Positions 42,110 through 49,758 of a stretch of 64,000 nucleotides of DNA are shown one piece after another. The notes beneath the pieces were generated by a model. That model was not told the origin of the DNA, did not search any database, and saw nothing but the letters and a program-made list of their open reading frames with translations. The position numbers and the translations under genes were made by a program. The stretch covers positions 42,038 to 106,037 of the forward strand of contig JAIQEW010000014.1 in NCBI GenBank assembly GCA_020073605.1, read 5' to 3'. Position 1 is the stretch's first letter. Every line of letters starts with the position of its first letter. This stretch comes from Terriglobia bacterium. GTDB taxonomy: Bacteria > Acidobacteriota > Terriglobia > Acidiferrales > UBA7541.

Positions 42110-42592
42110 TTATGGTTGCGGTCCTGCATCATGGCGAGCCGGCGCGGCGGGCGGTGAACCCGCCGGTTTCTCGCTGAACGTGCGGATATAATCCACGACC
42201 TGCCAACGCGCTTCCTCGCTGAGCTTGTCCTCGAAGGCTGGCATGGGAAGCCGTCCCCGGGTGATTTGCCAGAAAAGCTCGCCATCAGCCAGGCGGCGCA
42301 TCTTCCGCTGATCCGTGAAGTCCCCCGGAGCGACGGATAGCTCGGCAGCCTTCGGACCTTTCCCATCGCCTTTTTCTCCGTGGCAGCTCCGGCAGTGGTC
42401 GGCATAGATTTGCATTCCCGCGGCGATGGCGGCATCGGTTGACGGAACCGGATTCTCAAGTTTCCGGGCCCGCGCAGAGACGCTCCAGTTCCTGGCGGTG
42501 TTGACCGCCGTCAACACACCCACTCCCAGAACCAGAAACAATGCCAGGATTCCGAGAGGTCGCAGATTCTTCTTGGATGGGTCAGGTTGCAC
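42110..42592 (-). CDS. Membrane-anchored cytochrome c
   Basis: A 160-residue protein with an N-terminal membrane anchor (LGILALFLVLGVGVLTAV) and a single haem c site, Cys67-x-x-Cys70-His71 (DHCRSCHGEKGDGKGP). A downstream methionine in GRLPMPAF is the probable axial ligand. The pattern is that of class I cytochromes of the CccA/cbb3-associated type, with a Pro/Ala tail. It probably carries electrons in the periplasm. It ends 27 bases from the converging peroxiredoxin gene and lies downstream of the Nramp gene on the same strand. Confidence 0.85.
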   Translation of the reverse strand: MQPDPSKKNLRPLGILALFLVLGVGVLTAVNTARNWSVSARARKLENPVPSTDAAIAAGMQIYADHCRSCHGEKGDGKGPKAAELSVAPGDFTDQRKMRRLADGELFWQITRGRLPMPAFEDKLSEEARWQVVDYIRTFSEKPAGSPPAAPARHDAGPQP

Positions 42593-42661
42593 GAGCGAGT
42601 CCGTTGTGGTCCATCATCGCTGAAATGAGTTGAAGTTCGGCCGAGATTCTCCCACAGACGT

Positions 42662-43927
42662 TCAGGATTTCCCAGTCGAGATCGCGAAGAGCAACCAGAC
42701 ATTCATGGACAGGATGACGACGGTCGCGAGCACGGCGAGATAGTTTGTGAGCGGGCGGTTGACGTGCATGCCCATCAAGTCCTTCCGGCGCGTGAGTATC
42801 AGCAGCGGAATCATCGCGAACGGCAGGCAAAAGCTCAAGACCGCCTGGCTAAGCACCAGCGTCTTCAGCGGATCGAGTCCCCAGGCGATCACGGCGATGG
42901 CGGGGATCATGGTCACAATTCGCCGAAGGAAGATGCTGATGCGGAAGTTCATGAAGCCTTGCAGAATCACCTGTCCCGCCATGGTTCCCACGGTGGAAGA
43001 AGACAATCCCGAGCAGAGCAGCGCCACGGCAAATGCGACGCCGGCAAATTTGCCGAGCAGCGGCACGAGTGTGTCGTGCGCCGCTTCGATTGAGGAGACG
43101 TGGATTCCACTTCCAAAGAAAACGGCCGCCGCCATGACGACCATCGCGGAATTGATCAGCCACGCTCCGTTCATGGCGAGGAGCACGTCGACCAGCTCCA
43201 TCTTGCGGTGACGATGCTCCTTCCGATCGAGCGGATCGCGGCGCGGCTGCACGAGCGCCGAATGGAGATAGATGACGTGGGGCATGACGGTTGCCCCGAG
43301 CATCGACACCGCCAGATAGATCGAGGACGAGTGAAACTGCGGGACGAACACGTTCTTGAGAATCGGCGTCCAGGACGGTTTGCTGAGAAACATCTCGACG
43401 GCGTATGCGACGCCGATCACGCCGACAAAGAACATGATGACGCGCTCAAGCCATTGAAATCCCACCTGCTCGATCGCAAGGATCAGCATCACGCACACGC
43501 CGGTGACAATCGCGGCGGGCAGCAGGGGAATTCCGAACAGCAGGTAGAAACCGAGCGCGGCGCCAAGGAACTCGGCGAGGTCGGTGGCCATCGCGGCAAC
43601 CTCCGCCGCGATCCACAAGCCGATGGTGATCGGCCGCGAAAATTCCGCGCGGCAGTTTTCCGGGAGCGTGCGTCCCGTGGCGATTCCGAGCTTTGCCGCG
43701 AGGTACTGCACGAGGATGGCCATGGCGTTGGACCACAGCAGCACCCACAGCAGCTCGTAGCCGAAGCGCGCGCCGCCTTCGATATTCGTCGCGAAGTTGC
43801 CGGGGTCCATATAGGCCACGGACGCAACGAATGCAGGGCCGAGATACCACCAGGCTTCCTTGGGAGTCTTGCGCTGCGGAGCGGCGATGACTTCCGAGGC
43901 CGCACCCGAGGTAGGAGAGCTGGACAT
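42662..43927 (-). CDS. Nramp-family divalent metal transporter
   Basis: A 421-residue inner-membrane protein with 11 predicted helices. The signature of TM1 is DPGNFATNIEGGARFGY and of TM6 is MLGATVMPHVIYLHSAL; the Asp/Asn and Met-Pro-His residues are the metal ligands of Nramp. These proteins import Mn2+ or Fe2+ with protons. Mn selectivity is favoured by the Met. An AT-rich upstream stretch (43931-43975) may carry the promoter, but no firm MntR or Fur box is seen. The downstream cytochrome c is on the same strand, with a 69-base gap. Confidence 0.92.
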   Translation of the reverse strand: MSSSPTSGAASEVIAAPQRKTPKEAWWYLGPAFVASVAYMDPGNFATNIEGGARFGYELLWVLLWSNAMAILVQYLAAKLGIATGRTLPENCRAEFSRPITIGLWIAAEVAAMATDLAEFLGAALGFYLLFGIPLLPAAIVTGVCVMLILAIEQVGFQWLERVIMFFVGVIGVAYAVEMFLSKPSWTPILKNVFVPQFHSSSIYLAVSMLGATVMPHVIYLHSALVQPRRDPLDRKEHRHRKMELVDVLLAMNGAWLINSAMVVMAAAVFFGSGIHVSSIEAAHDTLVPLLGKFAGVAFAVALLCSGLSSSTVGTMAGQVILQGFMNFRISIFLRRIVTMIPAIAVIAWGLDPLKTLVLSQAVLSFCLPFAMIPLLILTRRKDLMGMHVNRPLTNYLAVLATVVILSMNVWLLFAISTGKS

Positions 43928-44092
43928 ATGTTAACCGCGCTAAACTTCAAATATAAACTACGCTTAATACCTGCGACCGTCAACCGCCGAGCGCCACGGT
44001 GTTGCGGAAAAAGCACCGGGAAGCGGCGCGCGGCTCTGCTATAGTGAGCGGCGCCCGTTCGCGGAACGGGGCTGGAAGGGGAGGATCGTGCG

Positions 44093-44395
44093 ATGGCCGA
44101 CGCGCCGAAACAGCAGCAAGTGCAGATCAAGGCCGACGAGAAGGAACTGCTCGGCCAGTATTCGAACCTCGTCGTCGTTCACCACAACGCCGAAGAGTTC
44201 ACGTTGAATTTTGTCTATATGTTCCCGACCGTGCCGCAGGGGAAACTTGTTGCGAGCCTGATCGTGAATCCCGCGCATGCCAAGCGGCTGATGCGCGCGC
44301 TGCAGGAAAATGTGGCGCGATACGAGGCGCAGTTCGGGAAGCTGCCGGAAGGCCCTGGGCCGGGTCCCGAGCCGAATGTCGGATTTGTGCAGTAG
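44093..44395 (+). CDS. DUF3467-family protein
   Basis: A 100-residue soluble protein: Gln/Lys-rich start, then YSNLVVVHHNAEEFTLNFVY and a hydrophobic MFPTVPQGKLVASLIVNP segment, with a helix AHAKRLMRALQENVARYE and a Gly/Pro tail. This is the DUF3467 pattern, small conserved proteins of unknown role. GGGGAGGATC lies before the ATG. It is divergent from the Nramp gene, with a 165-base gap, and converges on a PilZ gene. Confidence 0.85.
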   Translation: MADAPKQQQVQIKADEKELLGQYSNLVVVHHNAEEFTLNFVYMFPTVPQGKLVASLIVNPAHAKRLMRALQENVARYEAQFGKLPEGPGPGPEPNVGFVQ

Positions 44396-44428
44396 GGCGG
44401 AGCGAAGGAGTTTGACGCCTCGCGAGCG

Positions 44429-44764
44429 CTAGCGGCCCGGTCCGTTGCCCACAATCCAATTCCCACTGGGTTCGACGAACTCGAGTCCGACGGCAAAACC
44501 CGCCTGTGGAACCGGCTGGCAATAAGCGACGCGCGCGACCGCCCGAAAGGAACCCACAGGCGTCGAGATCACGAGCCGGTCGTTGATCTTCCACCGGCGC
44601 GTGCTCAAAACGCGCGCCCCGCGCGAACTTATGTTTTCGGTGTATGTGGCTTCGGTGCCGGGCAGCGCGGCGTGACCGCTGATCTGGACCCCGACTTCCA
44701 TAGGAACGCGTGTTTCACGGCGCAGTACGGTGAATGTCTTTGGGACCCTCATCCCAAGCGGCAT
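44429..44764 (-). CDS. PilZ-domain protein, 111 residues
   Basis: Mostly one PilZ-like domain: the N-terminal LRRETRVPMEV supplies the basic motif, ENISSRGARVL the second motif (NxSxxG), and the strands end in FAVGLEFVEPSG. It should bind c-di-GMP or act as a PilZ-type adaptor. It lies 22 bases after the GGDEF gene on the same strand, so a diguanylate cyclase and a c-di-GMP receptor are probably cotranscribed. Confidence 0.83.
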   Translation of the reverse strand: MPLGMRVPKTFTVLRRETRVPMEVGVQISGHAALPGTEATYTENISSRGARVLSTRRWKINDRLVISTPVGSFRAVARVAYCQPVPQAGFAVGLEFVEPSGNWIVGNGPGR

Positions 44765-44786
44765 ATCCCGTTCCCCCCTTTTTGGA

Positions 44787-46085
44787 TTACAAGCAGGCTG
44801 CCAGATGCCTGAGGTGCGATTTCCGTGCGCCCCGCCCCTTCATTTTGTACAGCGCGAGATCCGCAGCGCCCAAGAGCTGCTCGATGGACGTTCCATCCGC
44901 GGGATAGATCGCCTGGCCGGCGCTGACCGACACGAATGGCTGCTGGCCGTCGTTCATCAGCTGCTCGCAGATGCGCGTTGCGGCTTGCTCGGCCTCGCGT
45001 TCGCCTGATTCGGGAAGCACGAGAGCAAACTCGTCGCCGCCGTATCGCGCCGCCGTATCAATGGCCCGGCTGCTGTTTCGCAGCACAATTCCCAGGCGCT
45101 TGATGGCGCGGCTTCCCGTAAGGTGGCCGTACTTATCGTTGATTTTCTTCAACTCGTCAAGATCGAAAAGCAAAACCGCGAAGGAGCGGCCGGTCCTGCG
45201 GGAACGCTGGATTTCATTGTCGAGCGCTTCAAGCAGCCGGCGATGATTCGCGAGGCCGGTGAGTGAATCCGAAGCCGCGAGGCGGCTCACTTGATCGAAG
45301 AGTTGCGCGTTGTCGAGCAGCGTTCCGCCCAAGACGGCCACGTAGCTCAAAACCATCAGCACGTGCGCCACAGTGTAGGCCGCATCCAGCGTGTGCTGGG
45401 ACTGGCTGATCGTAATGTGGCAGAGCACATTCAGTCCGGCGGCGATGAAGAGAGCGCGATCGAGCGACGCGCTGGCGCGCCGCAGCCGCCACCCGTATCC
45501 CACCGTGGCGATCACATAGATTGCCGCAGGAAGCAAATCCCAGCCCCGCGGCACGAATGCGCCCGGATGGATCTTCGGCGCCCGCGGCAGCATGAAGTAG
45601 AAGACGCTGGTCAGATAGGCGACCGCTCCGACGATCAGCGTCACGCCGGCGATTTCTTTTCCGGGGTCGCGCGAGACGGGAATCCTGCGCTCGACTACGA
45701 GCGCGGCGATGAGCAGCACGCCCAGCAGCGTCCGCCCGGCGAGCCACCCCAGGGAGATCTCGGCTCCAACCGTGGGTGTGACGAGCATTCCGCGGTAAAA
45801 CGCCATGCTCGTCCCCGCCTCGATCAGCCCCGCCACAACAAATCCGAATGCGAGGATCAGCGAGATTCGATCGTGCGTTCCGCGGAACCGCACCATCGCG
45901 TTTGCCGCGAACGTGAAGGCGATCAGGCTTCCGGCCATCTCGAGATAGGCGTCGAGCAGGGGATCGGCCAGATACGAGGAACCACGGAGTGCCCACAGAA
46001 GGACGCAATACGCCGCCACGGCGATCGCCCCGAGCGGGACGAGGCTGACGCGAAAACGCCCCCAGAACTTGCCCCTGCGGCCCAC
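44787..46085 (-). CDS. Membrane diguanylate cyclase (GGDEF domain)
   Basis: About 432 residues. An N-terminal membrane region of six to eight helices (MASE-like sensor, residues 14-250) is followed by a GGDEF domain with an intact active site (RYGGDEFALVLPESG). It also has a DxLTGLxNHRR-type motif (SDSLTGLANHRRLLEAL). It makes c-di-GMP. The product-inhibition RxxD site is not evident, so feedback may be weak. The start is taken as the GTG at 46085 after GGGGGAAG; an upstream TTG at 46130 has no such signal. It is transcribed with the PilZ gene downstream. Confidence 0.9.
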   Translation of the reverse strand: MGRRGKFWGRFRVSLVPLGAIAVAAYCVLLWALRGSSYLADPLLDAYLEMAGSLIAFTFAANAMVRFRGTHDRISLILAFGFVVAGLIEAGTSMAFYRGMLVTPTVGAEISLGWLAGRTLLGVLLIAALVVERRIPVSRDPGKEIAGVTLIVGAVAYLTSVFYFMLPRAPKIHPGAFVPRGWDLLPAAIYVIATVGYGWRLRRASASLDRALFIAAGLNVLCHITISQSQHTLDAAYTVAHVLMVLSYVAVLGGTLLDNAQLFDQVSRLAASDSLTGLANHRRLLEALDNEIQRSRRTGRSFAVLLFDLDELKKINDKYGHLTGSRAIKRLGIVLRNSSRAIDTAARYGGDEFALVLPESGEREAEQAATRICEQLMNDGQQPFVSVSAGQAIYPADGTSIEQLLGAADLALYKMKGRGARKSHLRHLAACL

Positions 46086-46292
46086 AACTTCCCCCAGAAA
46101 AAAGACACCTGCCCGCAATACGAACAGCAACTGGTGTGCCGTTTTTGGGATTTCGAACGGCTCTACCTAACTATACTATTTCCCACGAAATCCTCCGGAA
46201 GAGTCCGGATCGAGTGGCAAAGAAGTACATAGCGGCTATCGGTGCGGGGTGTAAATGTTACAGAGTCGATGGGTTCTTACACAAACCGTGGC

Positions 46293-46526
46293 TCAGGGCT
46301 TGGGGGCGGCAGGCGGCAGATCGCAGGCTTGGATGACGCTCTGGAAGTTCATCTTCTTGTGGGTGCCGTCGCAGAACGGCTTCGTCTCGGAATGCCCGCA
46401 GCGGCAAAGGCCGATCTTCGTGCGTCCCGCAAGGCCGAATACCTTGCCGTCCTGATCCACGATTTCGAAGTCACCCTCGACCCGTAGGGAACCATCGTTG
46501 CGAACGGTAATCCTGGTGGTGGCCAT
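46293..46526 (-). CDS. CDGSH iron-sulfur domain protein
   Basis: A 77-residue protein with the CDGSH signature C-x-C-x2-S/T-x3-P-x-C-D-G-S/T-H: CRCGHSETKPFCDGTHKK. It binds a labile 2Fe-2S cluster through three Cys and one His. Proteins of this type handle redox or iron-sulfur transfer. It lies 43 bases after the MoeZ-type gene on the same strand, so it may belong to the sulfur-carrier operon. The N-terminal RITVRNDGSLRVEGDF is a typical lead-in. Confidence 0.9.
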   Translation of the reverse strand: MATTRITVRNDGSLRVEGDFEIVDQDGKVFGLAGRTKIGLCRCGHSETKPFCDGTHKKMNFQSVIQACDLPPAAPKP

Positions 46527-46569
46527 TCAATCCTCCCATGGAATCCGGAAAATCGTCCGCCGGATGCGC

Positions 46570-47763
46570 TCAGTACTTCGGAACCGCCGGGTCCACTTCG
46601 TCCGACCAGGCGAGAATACCACCCTTCAAGTTCCATATCTTGCGGAAGCCCGCCTTGCGCAGGAACTCCACCGCGTCCGCGGAGCGCTTTCCGCTGCGGC
46701 AATGCGCGACGATCTCGCGCGAGCTATCCAGCTCGTTCACGCGCCGCGAAAGCTCGCCGAGCGGGATGAGATGACCTTGCAGGTTGCAAATCTGATATTC
46801 GTGCGTCTCGCGCACGTCCAGGATGTACAGGTCGTCGCCGCGATCGAGCCGCGACTTCAGCTCGCGCGGAGTGATTTCCGGAATGTTTGTCACGATTGTT
46901 GGGGCCTCCTCGCCGCGAATTCCGCAGAATTCCGCGTAGTCAATGAGTTTCGTCAGCGTGCGATGCTCGCCGCACACGGGGCATTCGGGATTCTTGCGCA
47001 GCTTCAGCTCGCGGAACTTCATCCCCAGCGCATCGAAGAGCAGTAGGCGTCCCACGAGATGGTCGCCCTTGCCGATGATGAGCTTGAGCGTCTCGGCGGC
47101 CTGAATCGTGCCGACGATTCCCGGCAGCACGCCCAGAACTCCGCCTTCGGCGCACGAGGGCACAAGCCCCGGCGGAGGCGGCTCGGGATACAAGCAGCGG
47201 TAGCACGGCCCGCCCGGATAGCCGAACACCGTGATCTGTCCTTCGAACCGGAAAATCGAGCCGTACACGTTGGGCTTGCCGAGAAGGACGCAAGCGTCGT
47301 TCACGAGATAGCGGGTCGGGAAATTGTCTGTGCCGTCGACGACGATGTCGTAGTCTTTCAGGATATCGAGCGCGTTTTCGCTCGAGAGGTGCGCCTCGAA
47401 CGTATCGATCTGAATATCGGGATTCAGATCTCGCAGGCGCGCAGCGGCAGCTTCGATCTTCGGCCGGCCGACGTCGCTATTGCCGAAGAGAACCTGGCGC
47501 TGGAGATTGGTCGAATCGACCACATCAAAATCCACCAATCCGATCCGGCCCACACCGGCGGCCGTCAGGTAGAGACCCAGGGGAGCGCCAAGCCCGCCCG
47601 TGCCAACGCAAAGCACCTTCGCCTGCTTGAGCTTGAGCTGCCCCTCCATGCCCACTTCGGGCATGATCAGGTGGCGGCTGTAGCGCAACACCTCTTCTTT
47701 TGAAAGTGCCGCGGCAGGCTTGCCTGCCGCCGGCCCTGCGGGAATTCCTGTCTTTGTCACCAT
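46570..47763 (-). CDS. moeZ: MoeZ-type sulfur-carrier adenylyltransferase/sulfurtransferase
   Basis: A 397-residue fusion. The N-terminal ThiF/MoeB domain has ATP loop GTGGLGAPLGLYL, the DFDVVDSTNLQRQ segment and a zinc site from paired cysteines (PCYRCLYPEP and CPVCG). The C-terminal rhodanese domain carries the active cysteine in CRSGKRS. It adenylates and then thiocarboxylates the C-terminal Gly of the ubiquitin-like carrier encoded 78 bases upstream. The ATG at 47763 follows GAGGTC and is preferred over one at 47778. Matches the MoeZ/CysO arrangement of mycobacteria. Confidence 0.92.
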   Translation of the reverse strand: MVTKTGIPAGPAAGKPAAALSKEEVLRYSRHLIMPEVGMEGQLKLKQAKVLCVGTGGLGAPLGLYLTAAGVGRIGLVDFDVVDSTNLQRQVLFGNSDVGRPKIEAAAARLRDLNPDIQIDTFEAHLSSENALDILKDYDIVVDGTDNFPTRYLVNDACVLLGKPNVYGSIFRFEGQITVFGYPGGPCYRCLYPEPPPPGLVPSCAEGGVLGVLPGIVGTIQAAETLKLIIGKGDHLVGRLLLFDALGMKFRELKLRKNPECPVCGEHRTLTKLIDYAEFCGIRGEEAPTIVTNIPEITPRELKSRLDRGDDLYILDVRETHEYQICNLQGHLIPLGELSRRVNELDSSREIVAHCRSGKRSADAVEFLRKAGFRKIWNLKGGILAWSDEVDPAVPKY

Positions 47764-47840
47764 TGGAAATGACCTCAAACCGCCTGAATTCTCACGAAGA
47801 GGGATTCTTCGCTTCGCTCAGAACGACGACTGCTGCGTCT

Positions 47841-48122
47841 TCAGCGAGCGCCGCCCGCAATCGAAGGCACGATGCTGATCGTATCGCCTTCGTGAACGCT
47901 CGTCTGGTCCTTCTGGAGGTAGCGGATATCCTCGTCGTTCACGTAGACGTTCACGAAGCTGCGCAAGCGCCCGTCATCGGAGTAGAGATGCTTTCTCAGC
48001 TGTTCGAACTTGCCCGTCAGCGCCGAGAGAGCCTCGGCCACGGTCTTCGCCTGCACCTCGACGCTTGCCTGCTTATCCGCATAGGCCCGCAGCGGTGTCG
48101 GAATGATGACCTTGACTGCCAT
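47841..48122 (-). CDS. cysO: Ubiquitin-like sulfur carrier (CysO/ThiS/MoaD family)
   Basis: A 93-residue beta-grasp protein: VKVIIPTPLRAYADKQASVE, a helix around ALSALTGKFEQLRKHLYSD, and a C-terminal arm VHEGDTISIVPSIAGGAR. The thiocarboxylate would form on Gly91 of the GG pair, but two further residues (Ala92, Arg93) follow. The pro-form therefore needs trimming, which the adjacent JAMM protease could supply. GGAGGA lies just before the ATG. The symbol is by analogy with the cysO-cysM-mec cluster. Confidence 0.9.
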   Translation of the reverse strand: MAVKVIIPTPLRAYADKQASVEVQAKTVAEALSALTGKFEQLRKHLYSDDGRLRSFVNVYVNDEDIRYLQKDQTSVHEGDTISIVPSIAGGAR

Positions 48123-48150
48123 TCGCCTTCCTCCTGATCGAAACTCGTAG

Positions 48151-48600
48151 TTAGATGCCGGCCGACTTCGCCGTGATCTCGATTCCTTCGGGATCGTACC
48201 CGGCGCGATCGTCGTGCAGACGCCAGGACGTAGTATCGCGCGGCTCGCCCTTCTGGACGCTCACGATGATGTAGCTGTACCACGGCCACGCGTGGTCGCG
48301 GTCGTACTCGCTTGGACGCGCCGGCGCATCGGGATGGGAATGATACCATCCGATCAGCTCGATTCGCTTCTCGCCGGCCGTCTTTTCCGCGAGGCGGACG
48401 TCGTCCGGCGTCACTTCGAAGCGGTTGCGCGGCGAATCGTCCCGGCGATTGGCAAGAGGCAGAAGATCGAGCACCTCGCGCGAGTCTTCGCCGTCGCGGC
48501 CAAGCAGCGCGCCGCAGCATTCGTGCGGATAGGTCTCCACGCCGTGGGCATGAATCCGGCGCATCAATTGCTCGTGAATCTTCAGCGCTGATCCGCTCAA
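48151..48600 (-). CDS. mec: JAMM-family metalloprotease (Mec-type)
   Basis: A 149-residue MPN/JAB zinc protease with complete active site: Glu27 (YPHECCG), His87 and His89 in YHSHPDAPARPSEYD, Ser97 and Asp100. In the CysO pathway the Mec protease releases cysteine from the CysO-Cys adduct. In related systems (QbsD, HcyD) JAMM proteases also trim the C-terminal tail of the carrier. It overlaps cysM by four bases (ATGA), so the two are coupled, and the carrier gene follows after 28 bases. Confidence 0.92.
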   Translation of the reverse strand: MSGSALKIHEQLMRRIHAHGVETYPHECCGALLGRDGEDSREVLDLLPLANRRDDSPRNRFEVTPDDVRLAEKTAGEKRIELIGWYHSHPDAPARPSEYDRDHAWPWYSYIIVSVQKGEPRDTTSWRLHDDRAGYDPEGIEITAKSAGI

Positions 48601-49565
48601 TCCTCGCTCCAGAACCGCTCGCTCAGATACTTTTCGCCTGAATCGGGGAAGACGGTCACAATAACGGCGCGTTCACCGCGCGGCAGGCGACGGGCCACGG
48701 TCAGGCACGCCCAGAGCGCGGCGCCCGCGCTCACGCCTACCAGGAGCCCTTCCTCGCGCGCCAGCCGCTTGGCGATCCGCTGCGCGTCTTCGGTATGCAC
48801 TTCAATGTTTTCGTCTGCAATCGTCGCGTCGTAGATCGGCGGCACAATTGCCGTGGCCATGTGCTTCAGCCCTTCGAGACCGTGAAAGCTCGAATCCGGC
48901 TGCATGCTGATGCAGCGAATCCGCGGATTCAGTTCCTTGAGCCGCCGCGTGGTGCCCACGAACGTGCCGCTCGTGCCGAGTCCGGCCACGAAATGCGTGA
49001 TCTGTCCGCGCGTCTGGTCCCAGATTTCGGGGGCCGTGGTCGAATAGTGCGCCGCGGGATTGGCCGGGTTGCCGTACTGATCCGGATAGAAGTATTTCTC
49101 TCGGTCCGCGTCGTAAATTTCGCGAACGCGCCGGATGGCGCCATCGGTGCCTTCATCGCCGGGCGTGGATACGATCTCTACGCCGTATGCCGCAAGAATC
49201 TGCTTTCGCTCGGGGGAAGCGCTCGAAGGCAGGCAGAGCTTCACGCGATACCCCAGCGCCGCGCCGATCATGGCATAGGCGATTCCTGTGTTGCCGCTCG
49301 TCGCGTCGAGGATTACTTTGCCCGGCTTCAAATCGCCGCGGCGTTCGCCCTCGCGGATCATCGAATAGGCCGCGCGATCCTTCACCGAGCCGCCGGGATT
49401 GAACCACTCCGCCTTGGCGCAAATTTCGACGTTGGGGAACTCGCTGGCCGCCCGCTCGAGTTTGAGGAGCGGCGTATTGCCGATGCGCTCGAGCAGGTGC
49501 TGACCTATTCGAGCGCCCGTGCCTGTCCGTTCGGGTGATACAAGCGGTTTGTTCGCTGCCGTCAA
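48597..49565 (-). CDS. cysM: Cysteine synthase (CysM/CysK family)
   Basis: A 322-residue fold type II PLP enzyme. The cofactor lysine is Lys62 in NPGGSVKDR, the phosphate loop is GTSGT (LGTSGTFVGTT), and SGNTG is the substrate loop. Next to a CysO and Mec gene it probably uses the protein thiocarboxylate as sulfur donor, as in Mycobacterium CysM, with O-acetyl- or O-phosphoserine as acceptor. A segment HGLEGLKHM aligns by eye to the CysM helix carrying Arg220; here it is a lysine. First gene of the cluster. Confidence 0.92.
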   Translation of the reverse strand: MTAANKPLVSPERTGTGARIGQHLLERIGNTPLLKLERAASEFPNVEICAKAEWFNPGGSVKDRAAYSMIREGERRGDLKPGKVILDATSGNTGIAYAMIGAALGYRVKLCLPSSASPERKQILAAYGVEIVSTPGDEGTDGAIRRVREIYDADREKYFYPDQYGNPANPAAHYSTTAPEIWDQTRGQITHFVAGLGTSGTFVGTTRRLKELNPRIRCISMQPDSSFHGLEGLKHMATAIVPPIYDATIADENIEVHTEDAQRIAKRLAREEGLLVGVSAGAALWACLTVARRLPRGERAVIVTVFPDSGEKYLSERFWSED

Positions 49566-49758
49566 TTTCGTCGTCCTATGCTCGGGAAACTTCCTTGTAT
49601 TGCGCTAATTCGGAACAGTTTAGCAGATTACAGGCTGGGTCTACAGCGACAGGCGCAGGACGCCGGGTGGGGGAGGCTTGGCGAGATTCGATCCACAATT
49701 GCGGGTAACTTCATACGCCCATATGATGCTGGACGGCACCCATCGGACGCAAGCCTTA

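Noticed and set aside
43928..44092. Possible Fur or MntR operator before the Nramp gene
   Set aside because: The stretch is AT-rich with a repeated TAAACT, but no convincing palindrome or known box could be drawn.
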